Source: UBA1757 sp045627385
GTDB lineage: Bacteria; Bacteroidota; Bacteroidia; Bacteroidales; UBA1402
DNA length: 42,353 nt
NCBI GenBank assembly: GCA_045627385.1
Contig: JAZQNO010000006.1
Coordinates: 1 to 42,353 of the forward strand
Reading direction: 5' to 3'
Shown here one piece after another: positions 25,684 through 36,088 of the stretch (the first letter of the stretch is position 1; each line of letters starts with the position of its first letter). The notes under the pieces were generated by a model. It did no database searches and was not told the origin of the DNA. It was given only the letters and a program-made list of their open reading frames with translations. Position numbers and translations under genes: made by a program.

Positions 25684-28209
25684 ATGTTTTTTTTACTGAC
25701 ATTATCCATTCTTTGGTTCAACGGGCAGAATCCCGTCTGCTATCAATTGGACAAAAATACAGATCCCGTTGTCAATGAGGCAGTTAAGATGTTCTGCGAC
25801 GATATGCAGGAAGTCACCGGAATGCGGCCCGCAAGCCTCGGTGCAGGCCAGGCGTCATCCGCCACTCCGCTGCAGATTGTGCAGTTCGACCGAAGCGGTC
25901 TTTCCGCCAGACAACTGCGCGCGCTGGGCGTGCCCTCCAAAACGGCAGACTCCCTCAGTTTTGTCAAGGAAGCCTTCTACATAGGTATGGGCAAGAAAAC
26001 GCTGGCCAACGGACAGAAGCCGCTTCTGGTCATCGGATCCGACGCCCGCGGAACCGCCTACGGCATTTTGGAAATGTCACGGATGGCCGGTGTCTCACCC
26101 TGGATCTGGTGGGGCGACTCGCACCCCCAGCCGCAGACACAGCTGGCCGTAGACAAAGGCTTTTCCACCTTCCGGCATCCCTCCGTCGCCTGGCGAGGCA
26201 TCTTCCTCAACGACGAAGACTGGGCCTTCCGCCCCTGGAGCACCCAAACCTTCGCACCCACCTCAGACGGCCGTCTCAGCGCCGCGGCCTACCGAGAAAT
26301 CTTCAGACTGCTCCTGCGCCTGCGCGCCAACACAGTCTGGCCTGCCATGCATTCGGGCACGACCGCCTTCTTCCAGATTCCCGGCGCCTTGGAAACAGCC
26401 GACACTTTCGCCATATCCGTCGGCACCTCCCACTGCGAACCCCTCCTGCGCAACAATGTGGCCGAATGGGATGTCGCCCGACGCGGCCGCTTCAACTACA
26501 TCACCAACCGACAGGCCGTCCAGGACTACTGGGCCGAGCGCCTGCAGCAAGTCAGCCATTCCGGCAAAGACATCTTCACCCTCGGCATGAGAGGCATACA
26601 CGACGGTTCCATGGAAGGTGTGAAGACCCTGCAGGAGAAGACCGACGCCCTACAGCAGGTCATCGACGACCAGCGGGAGATGCTGCAGAAATACGTCAGT
26701 CCCGACGTCACCGGCATTCCGCAGGTCTTCATCCCCTACAAGGAAGTGCTGCAGATCTACGAAAACGGCCTGCAGGTGCCCGACGACGTCACCCTGATGT
26801 GGTGCGACGACAACTACGGCTATCTCACACGCCTTTCCGATGCCGAGCAGCGGAAACGCAGCGGCGGTGCCGGCATCTACTACCACTTGAGCTACGCCGG
26901 CCGGCCTCACGATGTGCTCTGGCTCTGCACCCTCCAGCCCGGCCTCCTCTACCACGAAATGCGTCAGGCCTACGACCATGAGGCCCGCCGCCTCTGGATC
27001 GCCAACGTGCACGACCCCAAAGTGGCCTGCTACCAGCTCGAACTCTTTCTCGACATGGCCTGGAACATCGGCTGCGTCGGCGCCTCCACCGTCAACGCCC
27101 ATCTGAAAGACTGGCTGTGCCGCGAATACGGCCCTCAGAACGGAGAAAAGCTGGCCGCACCGATGGCCGAATTCTTTCGGCTCTGCGCTATCCGGAAACC
27201 CGAATTCATGGGCTGGAGCCAGGTCGAGCTCGACAAGAACACCTATCCGCGCGGTTTTTCGCCCGTTCAAGACACCGAATGGAGTTTCAGCGAATTCGGC
27301 AACGAAGCCGAACGCTATCTGCAAGCCTTCGCCCACATCCGCCGCCAGGTGGAAGACATCTATGAGGATATTCCCGACATACAGAAAGACGCCTATTTCG
27401 CCGCTGTGCTGTATCCGGTCAGCGCCGCCGCCGACATGGCCGAAAAGCATCTCTGCGCCCAGCAGGCACGCGCCCTGGCGCAGACCTCCTACTCACCCAC
27501 CCACTGGGGTCAGACAGCCGACATGGACCGCTACTGCGCCCGCAGCCAACGGGCCTATCAAGACATACGCCGACTGAGCCGCCACTACAACGAAACCATG
27601 TCGGGCGGCAAATGGAACCGCCTCATGAGCGACCATCCGCGCGACCTCTACGTCTTCCGGCCCGCCCAGTTGCCGCAAGCCTTCACAGAAGACGAAATAG
27701 AAATAATTCTGAAAGACAGCGCCGGCACAAGCGCCGACGTCAAACCCCTTTCCAAAGAAGGGAAAGACTACCTGGCCCGACAGGCCTGCGAATTCGACCG
27801 TTCCACCTGCCAAGTCCGTCCCGTGCAGAACCTGGGCCACAGCGCACAAGCCGTTCCCCTGCCCGTCAACGCCATTCTGCAGTACGATTTCCAATCGGAA
27901 ATTCAAGGAGATGCCCTCCTGCGGGTAGCGCTCATCCCCACCCAGGCCAACGACAAAGGAGACATACGCTTCGCTCTCAGAATCGATGAAGGCGAATGGC
28001 AGGAATTCTCCCTCAAAGAGCCCTTCCGCAGCGAAGGCTGGAAACAGAACGTCATGCGCGGACAGGCCCGCGTGGAAGTGCCCGTGACACTCCAAAGCGG
28101 CACACACCGCCTCGAGCTGAAAGCCCTCGACGAGCACATCGTTTTCGACCAGTGGATGATCGACGCCAAGAGCGGACGCAAATTCTACCAGTTCCCTCTG
28201 GAGCCCTGA
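25684..28209 (+). CDS. GH115 family alpha-glucuronidase-like protein
   Basis: An 841-residue exported enzyme. A short hydrophobic N-terminus (MFFLLTLSILWFNG) looks like a signal peptide. The family GH115 removes glucuronic or 4-O-methylglucuronic acid from xylan. Typical segments are the N-terminal domain with VIGSDARGTAYGILEMSRMAGVSPWIWWGD, then RGIFLNDEDWAFRPW, LRANTVWPAMH, TLGMRGIHDG, MWCDDNYGYLTRL, IYYHLSYAGRPHDVLWL and LWIANVHDPK. The C-terminal part is a beta-sandwich-like region. No xylanase, SusC/SusD or regulator is beside it, so it is a stand-alone CAZyme here. The stop codon directly abuts the ettA stop on the other strand (TGATCA). Confidence 0.9.
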   Translation: MFFLLTLSILWFNGQNPVCYQLDKNTDPVVNEAVKMFCDDMQEVTGMRPASLGAGQASSATPLQIVQFDRSGLSARQLRALGVPSKTADSLSFVKEAFYIGMGKKTLANGQKPLLVIGSDARGTAYGILEMSRMAGVSPWIWWGDSHPQPQTQLAVDKGFSTFRHPSVAWRGIFLNDEDWAFRPWSTQTFAPTSDGRLSAAAYREIFRLLLRLRANTVWPAMHSGTTAFFQIPGALETADTFAISVGTSHCEPLLRNNVAEWDVARRGRFNYITNRQAVQDYWAERLQQVSHSGKDIFTLGMRGIHDGSMEGVKTLQEKTDALQQVIDDQREMLQKYVSPDVTGIPQVFIPYKEVLQIYENGLQVPDDVTLMWCDDNYGYLTRLSDAEQRKRSGGAGIYYHLSYAGRPHDVLWLCTLQPGLLYHEMRQAYDHEARRLWIANVHDPKVACYQLELFLDMAWNIGCVGASTVNAHLKDWLCREYGPQNGEKLAAPMAEFFRLCAIRKPEFMGWSQVELDKNTYPRGFSPVQDTEWSFSEFGNEAERYLQAFAHIRRQVEDIYEDIPDIQKDAYFAAVLYPVSAAADMAEKHLCAQQARALAQTSYSPTHWGQTADMDRYCARSQRAYQDIRRLSRHYNETMSGGKWNRLMSDHPRDLYVFRPAQLPQAFTEDEIEIILKDSAGTSADVKPLSKEGKDYLARQACEFDRSTCQVRPVQNLGHSAQAVPLPVNAILQYDFQSEIQGDALLRVALIPTQANDKGDIRFALRIDEGEWQEFSLKEPFRSEGWKQNVMRGQARVEVPVTLQSGTHRLELKALDEHIVFDQWMIDAKSGRKFYQFPLEP

Positions 28210-29895
<1,686 letters not shown>

Positions 29896-29909
29896 AGCGG
29901 ATAAGTTGT

Positions 29910-31640
29910 TCAGTCATTCAAAAAGCCTTTGGCCGTGAGGAATTCCCAGATACGGTCCATCCAAGTGTAGCTGCCCGTACCGGGCGTGGCAGCCCGCTGG
30001 AAACAATGTTTGCGCAGGGCCAGCGTATGCAGTTCGCTCTGGATGCCCATCGCACGCATCTTTTCCCATGCCTTCACCGAATTCATGGCCGCCCAGGAGT
30101 CGGCGTCACCGTGGATGAACAGCATCGGAGAAGTGGAAAGATCGAACGAAAATTCCGGAGCCAGCACAGCACTGTCGTCGTTGCCGCCGGTGCGGTTGCC
30201 ATTCTCCAGACCGTCGGTCAGACCGTAGGCCGGATAAATGCCTATGCCCCACTGCACGTTGCAGGGAAGCTTGTCGATATCGTCTATGGCCTGATACGAC
30301 TGATGGCGCGATGAAGTCACACCCATCAGAGTAAGATGGCCGCCGGCCGAACTGCCCATGATGCCGATGTGGCCGGGATCGAGACCGCGGCCTGCCGCCT
30401 CGCTGCGGACAATCTTGACCGCACGCTCAAGGTCTTCCCATGCCGTGGTGTGCTTGGGCAGGCCCTCGGGACGCGGGGTGCGGTACTTGACCGTGACGAC
30501 GGTCATGCCCATCGCGTTGAGGTAGCGGCGGGCCGGTGCGACTTCGAAGCTCTCCGGGTCGTTGCCGTTGTATGCACCGCCTGAGTAGATGATCTGGATC
30601 GCCTTTGTCTTGAGGACTGCGGGTATGTGCCACTCGAGATAGGGCTTGCATTGATTCTCACGCACGTCCGGCATCTTGCCTTCGGGCCAGAGGTCCTCCT
30701 TTATGTATTCGGCTCTGTCTGCATCGGATGGGAATCGGTCCATGATGCTCTCCTCCTTGGCGAGAGGGCCGAGGAAGCCCATCTGGCGCATGAATTCGAT
30801 GCCGCGCTCGAGGCCGAAGGCACCGTGGCCTTTGTCCGGATAGAGATGGAGCTCTGCGGGTATCTTGCGCTTGCGCAGCTCGCGGTAGATGAGGGTGGAT
30901 CCGTTGGGGGAGTAGGGATCCTTGCCGCCGTGGTGGAGACTCATCGGGCAGGTCTTCTCATCAAATTTGAAGACGTCCGAGAGCTTCACTTCGGGACCGT
31001 AGCCCTGGTGGCTGGACGGTGTGCCTGCTTCGCCGTCCGTCGTCACGTACGCAGGGGCATTGACTATCGCCCAGTTGATGTGGCAGGGGATTTCGTCGAG
31101 TTTGTCGATCGGCTCATACGCCGGCGTCTGGGAGCTCGTGGCGAGCAGCAGGGCGAGGTGGGAGCCGGCCGACATGGAGATCGTGCCTATCTTTTCGGGG
31201 TCGAAGCCGCGCTTGGCGGCCTCGCTGCGGACCATCCTGACTGCGCGCTGGCCGTCCTCCCATGCTGTCTGATAGATGGGGATGCCGACCGGGCGGGGAG
31301 TGCGGTAGACGAAGTTGACGCACTGCACGCCCTGCTTGGTGAGCTCTTCGCACCAGGTCTTGACCAGACCGACGTCGCAGCAGTTGTTGTATGCTCCGCC
31401 GGAGATGAGTATCATGCAGGAGCCGTTGCGCAGCTCGGGAGCGGGGCTGTCAAACCATTCGAGATAGGCGACGCGGTGCTTGTCCGCTTTGAATCCCTTG
31501 GCATTGGCCTCATCTGTCATGGCGGCTATCTGGCCGTCCTGCGCATCGGGCATCTTGCCCTTGGGCCATATCGCTTCGCGCTCGAAAGCGAAACTGTTGA
31601 GCCCGAGAAAAACGAGGAGAAGTGAGATGATTTTCTTCAT
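29910..31640 (-). CDS. Secreted protein with two tandem alpha/beta-hydrolase domains
   Basis: A 576-residue protein with a signal peptide (about 1-18, LNSFAF). Two esterase/lipase-like alpha/beta-hydrolase domains follow one another. Domain 1 (about 22-295) has SGGAYN, nucleophile Ser157 in SMSAG, Asp241 in GGKDPYS and His272 in GHGAF. Domain 2 (about 315-576) has SGGAYN, Ser431 in GSSAG, an Asp near 512 in HGDADSW and His545. Both triads look complete. The Bacteroidota homologues are often carbohydrate or feruloyl esterases, but the substrate is not known. The gene contains the change in codon style: most of it has right-part codon use, while its 3' end and ettA look like the left part. A fusion product of two genomes cannot be excluded. 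Confidence 0.85.
   Translation of the reverse strand: MKKIISLLLVFLGLNSFAFEREAIWPKGKMPDAQDGQIAAMTDEANAKGFKADKHRVAYLEWFDSPAPELRNGSCMILISGGAYNNCCDVGLVKTWCEELTKQGVQCVNFVYRTPRPVGIPIYQTAWEDGQRAVRMVRSEAAKRGFDPEKIGTISMSAGSHLALLLATSSQTPAYEPIDKLDEIPCHINWAIVNAPAYVTTDGEAGTPSSHQGYGPEVKLSDVFKFDEKTCPMSLHHGGKDPYSPNGSTLIYRELRKRKIPAELHLYPDKGHGAFGLERGIEFMRQMGFLGPLAKEESIMDRFPSDADRAEYIKEDLWPEGKMPDVRENQCKPYLEWHIPAVLKTKAIQIIYSGGAYNGNDPESFEVAPARRYLNAMGMTVVTVKYRTPRPEGLPKHTTAWEDLERAVKIVRSEAAGRGLDPGHIGIMGSSAGGHLTLMGVTSSRHQSYQAIDDIDKLPCNVQWGIGIYPAYGLTDGLENGNRTGGNDDSAVLAPEFSFDLSTSPMLFIHGDADSWAAMNSVKAWEKMRAMGIQSELHTLALRKHCFQRAATPGTGSYTWMDRIWEFLTAKGFLND
30000..30500. other. Approximate zone of codon-style change
   Basis: Within the second hydrolase domain the codons change. 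Upstream in reading direction they are mostly CTC, GAG and AAG with ATA and TCA; near the 3' end they are CTG, GAA and AAA. The transition is not a single sharp base. An internal direct repeat of about 50 bases and roughly 80 percent identity (30394-30443 and 31216-31265) encodes the equivalent AWED-to-RSEAA segment of the two hydrolase domains and is a natural place for recombination or misassembly. Confidence 0.55.
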
Positions 31641-31668
31641 TGACGTGATATGTTCTGGTTAAGGTCAA

Positions 31669-31676
31669 TAAAGGTA
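31669..31676 (-). promoter_or_regulatory. Possible -7 box for the tandem hydrolase gene
   Basis: TACCTTTA on the minus strand has one mismatch to TAnnTTTG and lies 28 bases before the ATG at 31640. Confidence 0.3.
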
Positions 31677-31680
31677 ATCA

Positions 31681-31697
31681 TAATTTTGTTAATTTTG
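31681..31697 (+). promoter_or_regulatory. Two -7 boxes for cca copy 2
   Basis: TAATTTTG occurs twice (31681-31688 and 31690-31697), both exact matches to TAnnTTTG, ending 16 and 7 bases before the ATG at 31705. Transcripts would have very short or no leaders. Confidence 0.5.
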
Positions 31698-31704
31698 CAG
31701 TGTT

Positions 31705-33126
31705 ATGGCGGCGATACAGGAATATGTGGACAGACCGATTTTCAGGATAGTCAGCGAAGTTGCGGCGGAGCGCGGCGTACGTGCTTTTGTCATTGGAGGT
31801 TATGTGCGTGACTGCTTCCTCGGCCGTCCCTGCGATGACATAGACATAGTCGTGGAGGGCAGTGGCATCGACTTCGCGCATGCAGTGGGGGAGAGGACCA
31901 AGTCATATGTCTCCTACTTCAAGAATTTCGGCACTGCGATGCTTCGCTTCCAGGGCGCGGAGATAGAGTTTGTCGGTGCGCGCAGGGAGTCCTACCGCCG
32001 CGAGAGCCGCAATCCCATAGTCGAGAACGGCACTCTCGAGGACGACCAGAAGAGACGTGACTTCACGATCAATGCGATGGCCTTCTCGCTCCAGCCCGAC
32101 TCTTTCGGCGAGCTTGTCGATCCCTTCGGAGGGATCAAGGATCTGGCGGCCGGGATCATCCGCACCCCTCTGGATCCGGACACGACATATAGCGACGACC
32201 CTCTGCGCATGCTGCGCGCTGTCCGCTTTGCGGCCAAGCTCAGCACGCCTGAGTGCACATTCCATATTGTCCCCGAGTCGATGGATTCCATGCGGAGGAT
32301 GGCCTCCAGGCTCAAGATACTCTCCCAGGAGCGGATATCCGAGGAGCTCAACAAGATGATGCTCTGCCGCCGGCCGTCGATGGCGTTCCGCCTGATGGAC
32401 GATGCCGGACTGTTGCCGTACATCCTTCCTGAGCTGCTCGCCCTCAAGGGCGTCGAGACTGTGGAGGGCCGCGGCCACAAAGAGAATTTCACCCACACGA
32501 TGGCCGTGCTGGACAACGTTGCTGAGATGTCCGACAAGCTCTGGTTGCGCTGGGCAGCCCTGCTCCACGACATAGGCAAGGCCGCGACCAAGCGCTTCGA
32601 CCCCGCTGTCGGGTGGAGCTTCCATGGCCACGAAGTCGTGGGCTCCAAGATGGTCCCCGGCATCTTCAACCGCCTGAAACTCCCCGTCGATGATGCGAAG
32701 TATGTCCGCAAGCTCGTGTGGCTCCACCTGAGGCCGATCGCTTTGGTGGACGACGAAGTGACAGACTCCGCCGTGCGCCGCCTGCTCTTTGATGCCGGCG
32801 ACGACGTGGACGATCTCATGCTGCTCTGCAGCGCCGACATCACCTCCAAAAACGAAGCGAAGGTGGCGCGCATCAAGTCCAATTTTGAGCTCGTCAAACG
32901 CAAGCTGGTGGAGGTGGAAGCCAAGGATGCCGTACGCAACTTCAAGAATCCGATCACGGGTGAGCATGTGATGGAAGTCTATGGCATCGGCCCCGGCAAG
33001 GAGATAGGCGTCCTCAAGGAGGCCGTCAAGGAAGCAATCCTCGACGGCGTGATCTCCAACAATTACGAAGAAGCCGACGCATACATGCGCCGGCTCGCCT
33101 CCGAAATGGGTCTGAAGGAAGTCTAG
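31705..33126 (+). CDS. cca: CCA-adding tRNA nucleotidyltransferase, copy 2
   Basis: A 473-residue full-length homologue of the protein encoded at 6693-8129. It has GGYVRD followed by DDIDIVVEGSG, VGARRESYRRESRNPIVENG, RRDFTINAMA, SDDPLRMLRAVRFA and the HD motif LRWAALLHDIGKA. By eye the two proteins agree over their whole length at roughly 60 percent, a level expected of orthologues from different families and not of a recent duplication. Codon use is right-type (CTC, GAG, AGC, ATA). No inactivating change is seen. It overlaps the end of the glycerol-1-phosphate dehydrogenase gene by 4 bases, tail to tail. Confidence 0.93.
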   Translation: MAAIQEYVDRPIFRIVSEVAAERGVRAFVIGGYVRDCFLGRPCDDIDIVVEGSGIDFAHAVGERTKSYVSYFKNFGTAMLRFQGAEIEFVGARRESYRRESRNPIVENGTLEDDQKRRDFTINAMAFSLQPDSFGELVDPFGGIKDLAAGIIRTPLDPDTTYSDDPLRMLRAVRFAAKLSTPECTFHIVPESMDSMRRMASRLKILSQERISEELNKMMLCRRPSMAFRLMDDAGLLPYILPELLALKGVETVEGRGHKENFTHTMAVLDNVAEMSDKLWLRWAALLHDIGKAATKRFDPAVGWSFHGHEVVGSKMVPGIFNRLKLPVDDAKYVRKLVWLHLRPIALVDDEVTDSAVRRLLFDAGDDVDDLMLLCSADITSKNEAKVARIKSNFELVKRKLVEVEAKDAVRNFKNPITGEHVMEVYGIGPGKEIGVLKEAVKEAILDGVISNNYEEADAYMRRLASEMGLKEV

Positions 33127-34463
33127 ATCTCCCAGGCTCCTCCCTTTCCGAACACTCTCTCGACGAGATCGTCGTAGATCATCGCCCGCTTGGCAAGGTC
33201 CAGAAGGTTGATGCGGTAGCGCATCAGCTGGGTGTAGTGGACGATCTCCTTGAGCTTCGCGCGGCTGAGTCCTATGTCGGCCGGATCCGTGGGCGCCCCG
33301 ACGATGCGAAACAGCTTCTGCATCTTGTCGAACTGGTAAACCTGCTTGCGGTATTGCTCCCTGAGCGCCGGCCAATTGTCTCTGACGAGCGTCAGCTGCT
33401 TGCATACGCCCTCTTTGTCGGCATATTTGACATCGATTGCGCGCACTCCGAGCTCGGGATCCACAAAACCGTCGAAGATTGCGCGGGCGCGCGCTTCCTC
33501 CTGCTCAAGCGTCGGCCAAGACTCGACACACTTGTCGATATCGAGACCGCTAAGGTCGAGCTTCAGAAACTCGTCAAAGAATGCGCACATCGTGAGCGTG
33601 CCGATCGCGACCTGGAATCCATGGCTCTGGAGTTCGCCATTGTGGCGGTGCCCGGTCATGTCGAGGTAGTGGCTGAAAAGGTGGTCCGTGCAGGAAGCGG
33701 GACGGCTCGAGCGTGCCGCCTGCATCGCTATCCCGCTGAGAGTAAGGCCTTCGAAAAGCAGGGCTATCGCTTTTTTGTCTCCGGCGGCAACTCCTTCGGC
33801 TGCCGAGAGCATCTCGTCAAGCACATCCTGCAGCACATGCCATGCATCGGGATGGATAGGCTCCGTGCCGAAAAGGTCGGCGATCATCCACTCGGCCCCG
33901 CAAGGGTTTTTGGCCGCGAGGTCGGCGTAGCCGGCCGCCGTCATTTCTTTCGGCGCCGCCGCTATCACATCGAGGTCGGCCACAAGCGCGACGGGAGCAG
34001 GGCATTCGAAAGTCTGCTTCAGCCCCTGGAAAGTGATGGATGCTCCGAACGAGGTGTATCCGTCCACGGAAGCGGCTGTGGCTACGGTCAGATATGACTG
34101 ATTATGATGGGCGGACGCCAGCTTGCAAAGGTCGTTGATCACTCCGGATCCGACGGACACTGCTATCGCGCCTGTGCGGTCGAGCAGATCGTCCACCATC
34201 TCGACATATTTCCACTCAGCGTGGAAATGCTCGTCGGGTATAAGATATTTGCTGCAGGGCACACCGGCTGCCTGCAGGTGGGAGAAGACCTCCTCTCCGG
34301 CGACGCGCCAGGTGTTGCAATCCGCGACTACGACGGCTTCACGTCCCGGGAAAAGGTCGTTGAAGATGGCGGGGACTTTGCCGAGAATGCCTTCGCCCAG
34401 CTCGATGACCTTGGTCTCGCGGGCGATCCTGAGGGCTTGCTGAAGCCTTTGCTGACTTGTCAT
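33123..34463 (-). CDS. egsA: sn-Glycerol-1-phosphate dehydrogenase (EgsA/AraM family)
   Basis: A 446-residue cytosolic enzyme of the iron-containing alcohol dehydrogenase superfamily that reduces dihydroxyacetone phosphate to sn-glycerol-1-phosphate using NAD(P)H and a bound metal. It shows the dinucleotide loop GSGVINDL (105-112), TAASVDGYTS (129-138) and the likely metal ligands Asp181 (AGYADLAAK), His261 or His265 (CTDHLFSH) and His281 (SHGF). The product has the stereochemistry used by archaeal lipids; in Bacillus it is used by PcrB. The later residues (about 300-446) form a helical end with an extra 50 or so residues compared with short homologues. It starts 3 bases after nadE and is surely cotranscribed with it. 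No GGGPS/PcrB gene is in the window. Confidence 0.88.
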   Translation of the reverse strand: MTSQQRLQQALRIARETKVIELGEGILGKVPAIFNDLFPGREAVVVADCNTWRVAGEEVFSHLQAAGVPCSKYLIPDEHFHAEWKYVEMVDDLLDRTGAIAVSVGSGVINDLCKLASAHHNQSYLTVATAASVDGYTSFGASITFQGLKQTFECPAPVALVADLDVIAAAPKEMTAAGYADLAAKNPCGAEWMIADLFGTEPIHPDAWHVLQDVLDEMLSAAEGVAAGDKKAIALLFEGLTLSGIAMQAARSSRPASCTDHLFSHYLDMTGHRHNGELQSHGFQVAIGTLTMCAFFDEFLKLDLSGLDIDKCVESWPTLEQEEARARAIFDGFVDPELGVRAIDVKYADKEGVCKQLTLVRDNWPALREQYRKQVYQFDKMQKLFRIVGAPTDPADIGLSRAKLKEIVHYTQLMRYRINLLDLAKRAMIYDDLVERVFGKGGAWEI

Positions 34464-34466
34464 ATG

Positions 34467-35204
34467 CTATATCTCCGGTTCGAAAGCCGGGATGTGGAGT
34501 ATCTCTGTCTTGAAGAGGTTGCGGCGGTGCATCGAGTCTATCTTTGACTTTACAGCCTCGTCTTCGCAAACGCCCTCGCGGATGTATGTGTCCAGCATGT
34601 CGTATGTGAAGCCGAACTTCTGCTCGTCGGGGCTGGAGTGGGGCAGTCCGTCATCGGGGACCTTGTCCACCCACTTGGCGGGCAGTCCGAGAGCGTGGCC
34701 TATGCCGCGCACTTCGCGCACGCAGAGCCTGCCGAACGGTGCGAACGAGCCGGCGGCATCGCCGTAGAGCGTTGCGTAGCCGATATAGTCTTCGCTGTAG
34801 TTGCAAGTGTTGGCAACCATGCCGTTGGTGCTCTGGGCGACTGCGTAGAGCATGGTCATGCGGATGCGAGGAGGGATGTTCTGCAGGGTCTGCACGCTGA
34901 AGCCTTCGCTCAGCAGAGATCCGAGCTCGTCGCAGGCGGCCTCGATCTTGCCTATGGGCAGGCAGAGATATCTGATGCCGAGATATTTGCATATCTCGTC
35001 GGCTTCGTTGAGGCTCTGGCCTTCGGCGGGCATCGCGACGCCGATCACACGGTCGGGGCCGAGGGCCTCGGCGCAGAGCGCTGCCGCTATCGTACTGTCC
35101 TTGCCTCCGCTCATGCCGAGCACGGCGCTGCAGCTGCTGCCGTTGCGTCCGAACCAGTCGCGGATCCACGCCACGCACTGGTCTTTGAGTACTGTATAGT
35201 CCAT
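34467..35204 (-). CDS. nadE: NAD synthetase, ammonia-dependent
   Basis: A 245-residue enzyme that makes NAD from deamido-NAD, ATP and ammonia. It has the ATP pyrophosphatase P-loop SGGKDST (32-38), ANTCNYSEDYIGYATLYGDAAGSFAPF, typical of NadE, and LPHSSPDEQKFGFTYDMLD. There is no glutaminase domain, so it needs free ammonia or a separate amidotransferase. It is the middle gene of the lipoprotein-nadE-egsA run, with 4 and 3 bases of spacing. Confidence 0.94.
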   Translation of the reverse strand: MDYTVLKDQCVAWIRDWFGRNGSSCSAVLGMSGGKDSTIAAALCAEALGPDRVIGVAMPAEGQSLNEADEICKYLGIRYLCLPIGKIEAACDELGSLLSEGFSVQTLQNIPPRIRMTMLYAVAQSTNGMVANTCNYSEDYIGYATLYGDAAGSFAPFGRLCVREVRGIGHALGLPAKWVDKVPDDGLPHSSPDEQKFGFTYDMLDTYIREGVCEDEAVKSKIDSMHRRNLFKTEILHIPAFEPEI

Positions 35205-35208
35205 TTTG

Positions 35209-36033
35209 CTAGCTGAGGAGGTATTCGCGGACGATCTCGATCTCGTCCTTGAGGCTGATCAATTGCTCTTTGAACTGCTCTGCAGTGACGGCATTGATGA
35301 CGTACAGCGGGAAGAGGGCTTCGTTGAGGTTCTCCATCTCGGGGTAGAACTCCATCAGGTCGAGTATGCGCTCGTGGACTGTCACGAAGTTGTATGTGAA
35401 GTCAGCTGCGCTCTGGTCGTCAAACATGGGCATGAAGAGGTCTATGTTGCGGGTGATCACGTAGAGCTGCTCCACGAGGGAGGCTGCGACTGCATCCCAC
35501 ATGAAAGGAGCGCGGCCGGCGCTGTATTCGGCTTCGACAAACTTGTCAAGCTCGGCCTTGACCGTCTCATCGACGTCCCAGTCGATGCCTGCGAAACTGT
35601 CTATTGCAGGGTCGTTGATATCGGCAATAAGCTTTGCGATTGCAGCTTCGTAGTCAGTGGTGGGCATTTCATACAGCTCGCAGACCATCTTGTCCACTCC
35701 GAGCATGGTCCAGCAGCGGTATTTCTGGGAAAGGGTCACGAGATCGTCGACTGCAGCGGGATCCACGAGATAGTCGGGCTTCACGAGTTTGTCTTTCTCT
35801 GTGAGGGTGAAGGATCCGTCATCTTTTTTCTGGATGAAGGCAATATTCCTGAGCTGCTTGGCTGATTGGGCAAGGTTCTGGAGATTTGCTTTGAGCTCCT
35901 CGGTGAGGAGCTGCTCCTTCTCGCTGAGCTCGCGCTTTTCGGCTTCTTTCTGGGGCTTTTTGTTGTTTTGGTTCTTGCAGGAAGGCACCATCAAGAGTGC
36001 AAGCGCAAGGATGACGACAGTTATTTTTTTCAT
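35209..36033 (-). CDS. Lipoprotein of unknown function
   Basis: A 274-residue protein with a lipoprotein signal (LLMVPSC, Cys19), a short Lys/Asn/Glu-rich linker (KNQNNKKPQKEAEKRE) and a helical, acidic remainder rich in Asp, Glu and Ala. The segment 35-66 (ELSEKEQLLTEELKANLQN) has coiled-coil character. I do not recognise a family. It leads the operon with nadE (4-base gap) and has its own promoter box, although a link to NAD or lipid metabolism is not shown by its sequence. Confidence 0.8.
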   Translation of the reverse strand: MKKITVVILALALLMVPSCKNQNNKKPQKEAEKRELSEKEQLLTEELKANLQNLAQSAKQLRNIAFIQKKDDGSFTLTEKDKLVKPDYLVDPAAVDDLVTLSQKYRCWTMLGVDKMVCELYEMPTTDYEAAIAKLIADINDPAIDSFAGIDWDVDETVKAELDKFVEAEYSAGRAPFMWDAVAASLVEQLYVITRNIDLFMPMFDDQSAADFTYNFVTVHERILDLMEFYPEMENLNEALFPLYVINAVTAEQFKEQLISLKDEIEIVREYLLS

Positions 36034-36053
36034 GGTCAGATAATTATATCGTA

Positions 36054-36061
36054 CAAATTTA
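36054..36061 (-). promoter_or_regulatory. -7 box for the lipoprotein-nadE-egsA operon
   Basis: TAAATTTG on the minus strand matches TAnnTTTG exactly, 20 bases before the ATG at 36033. No -33 TTTG at the usual distance. It lies between this operon and the stop codon of the upstream ABCG-like gene. Confidence 0.55.
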
Positions 36062-36088
36062 ATGAATTTCCTGATTTATCAGCGGAGA

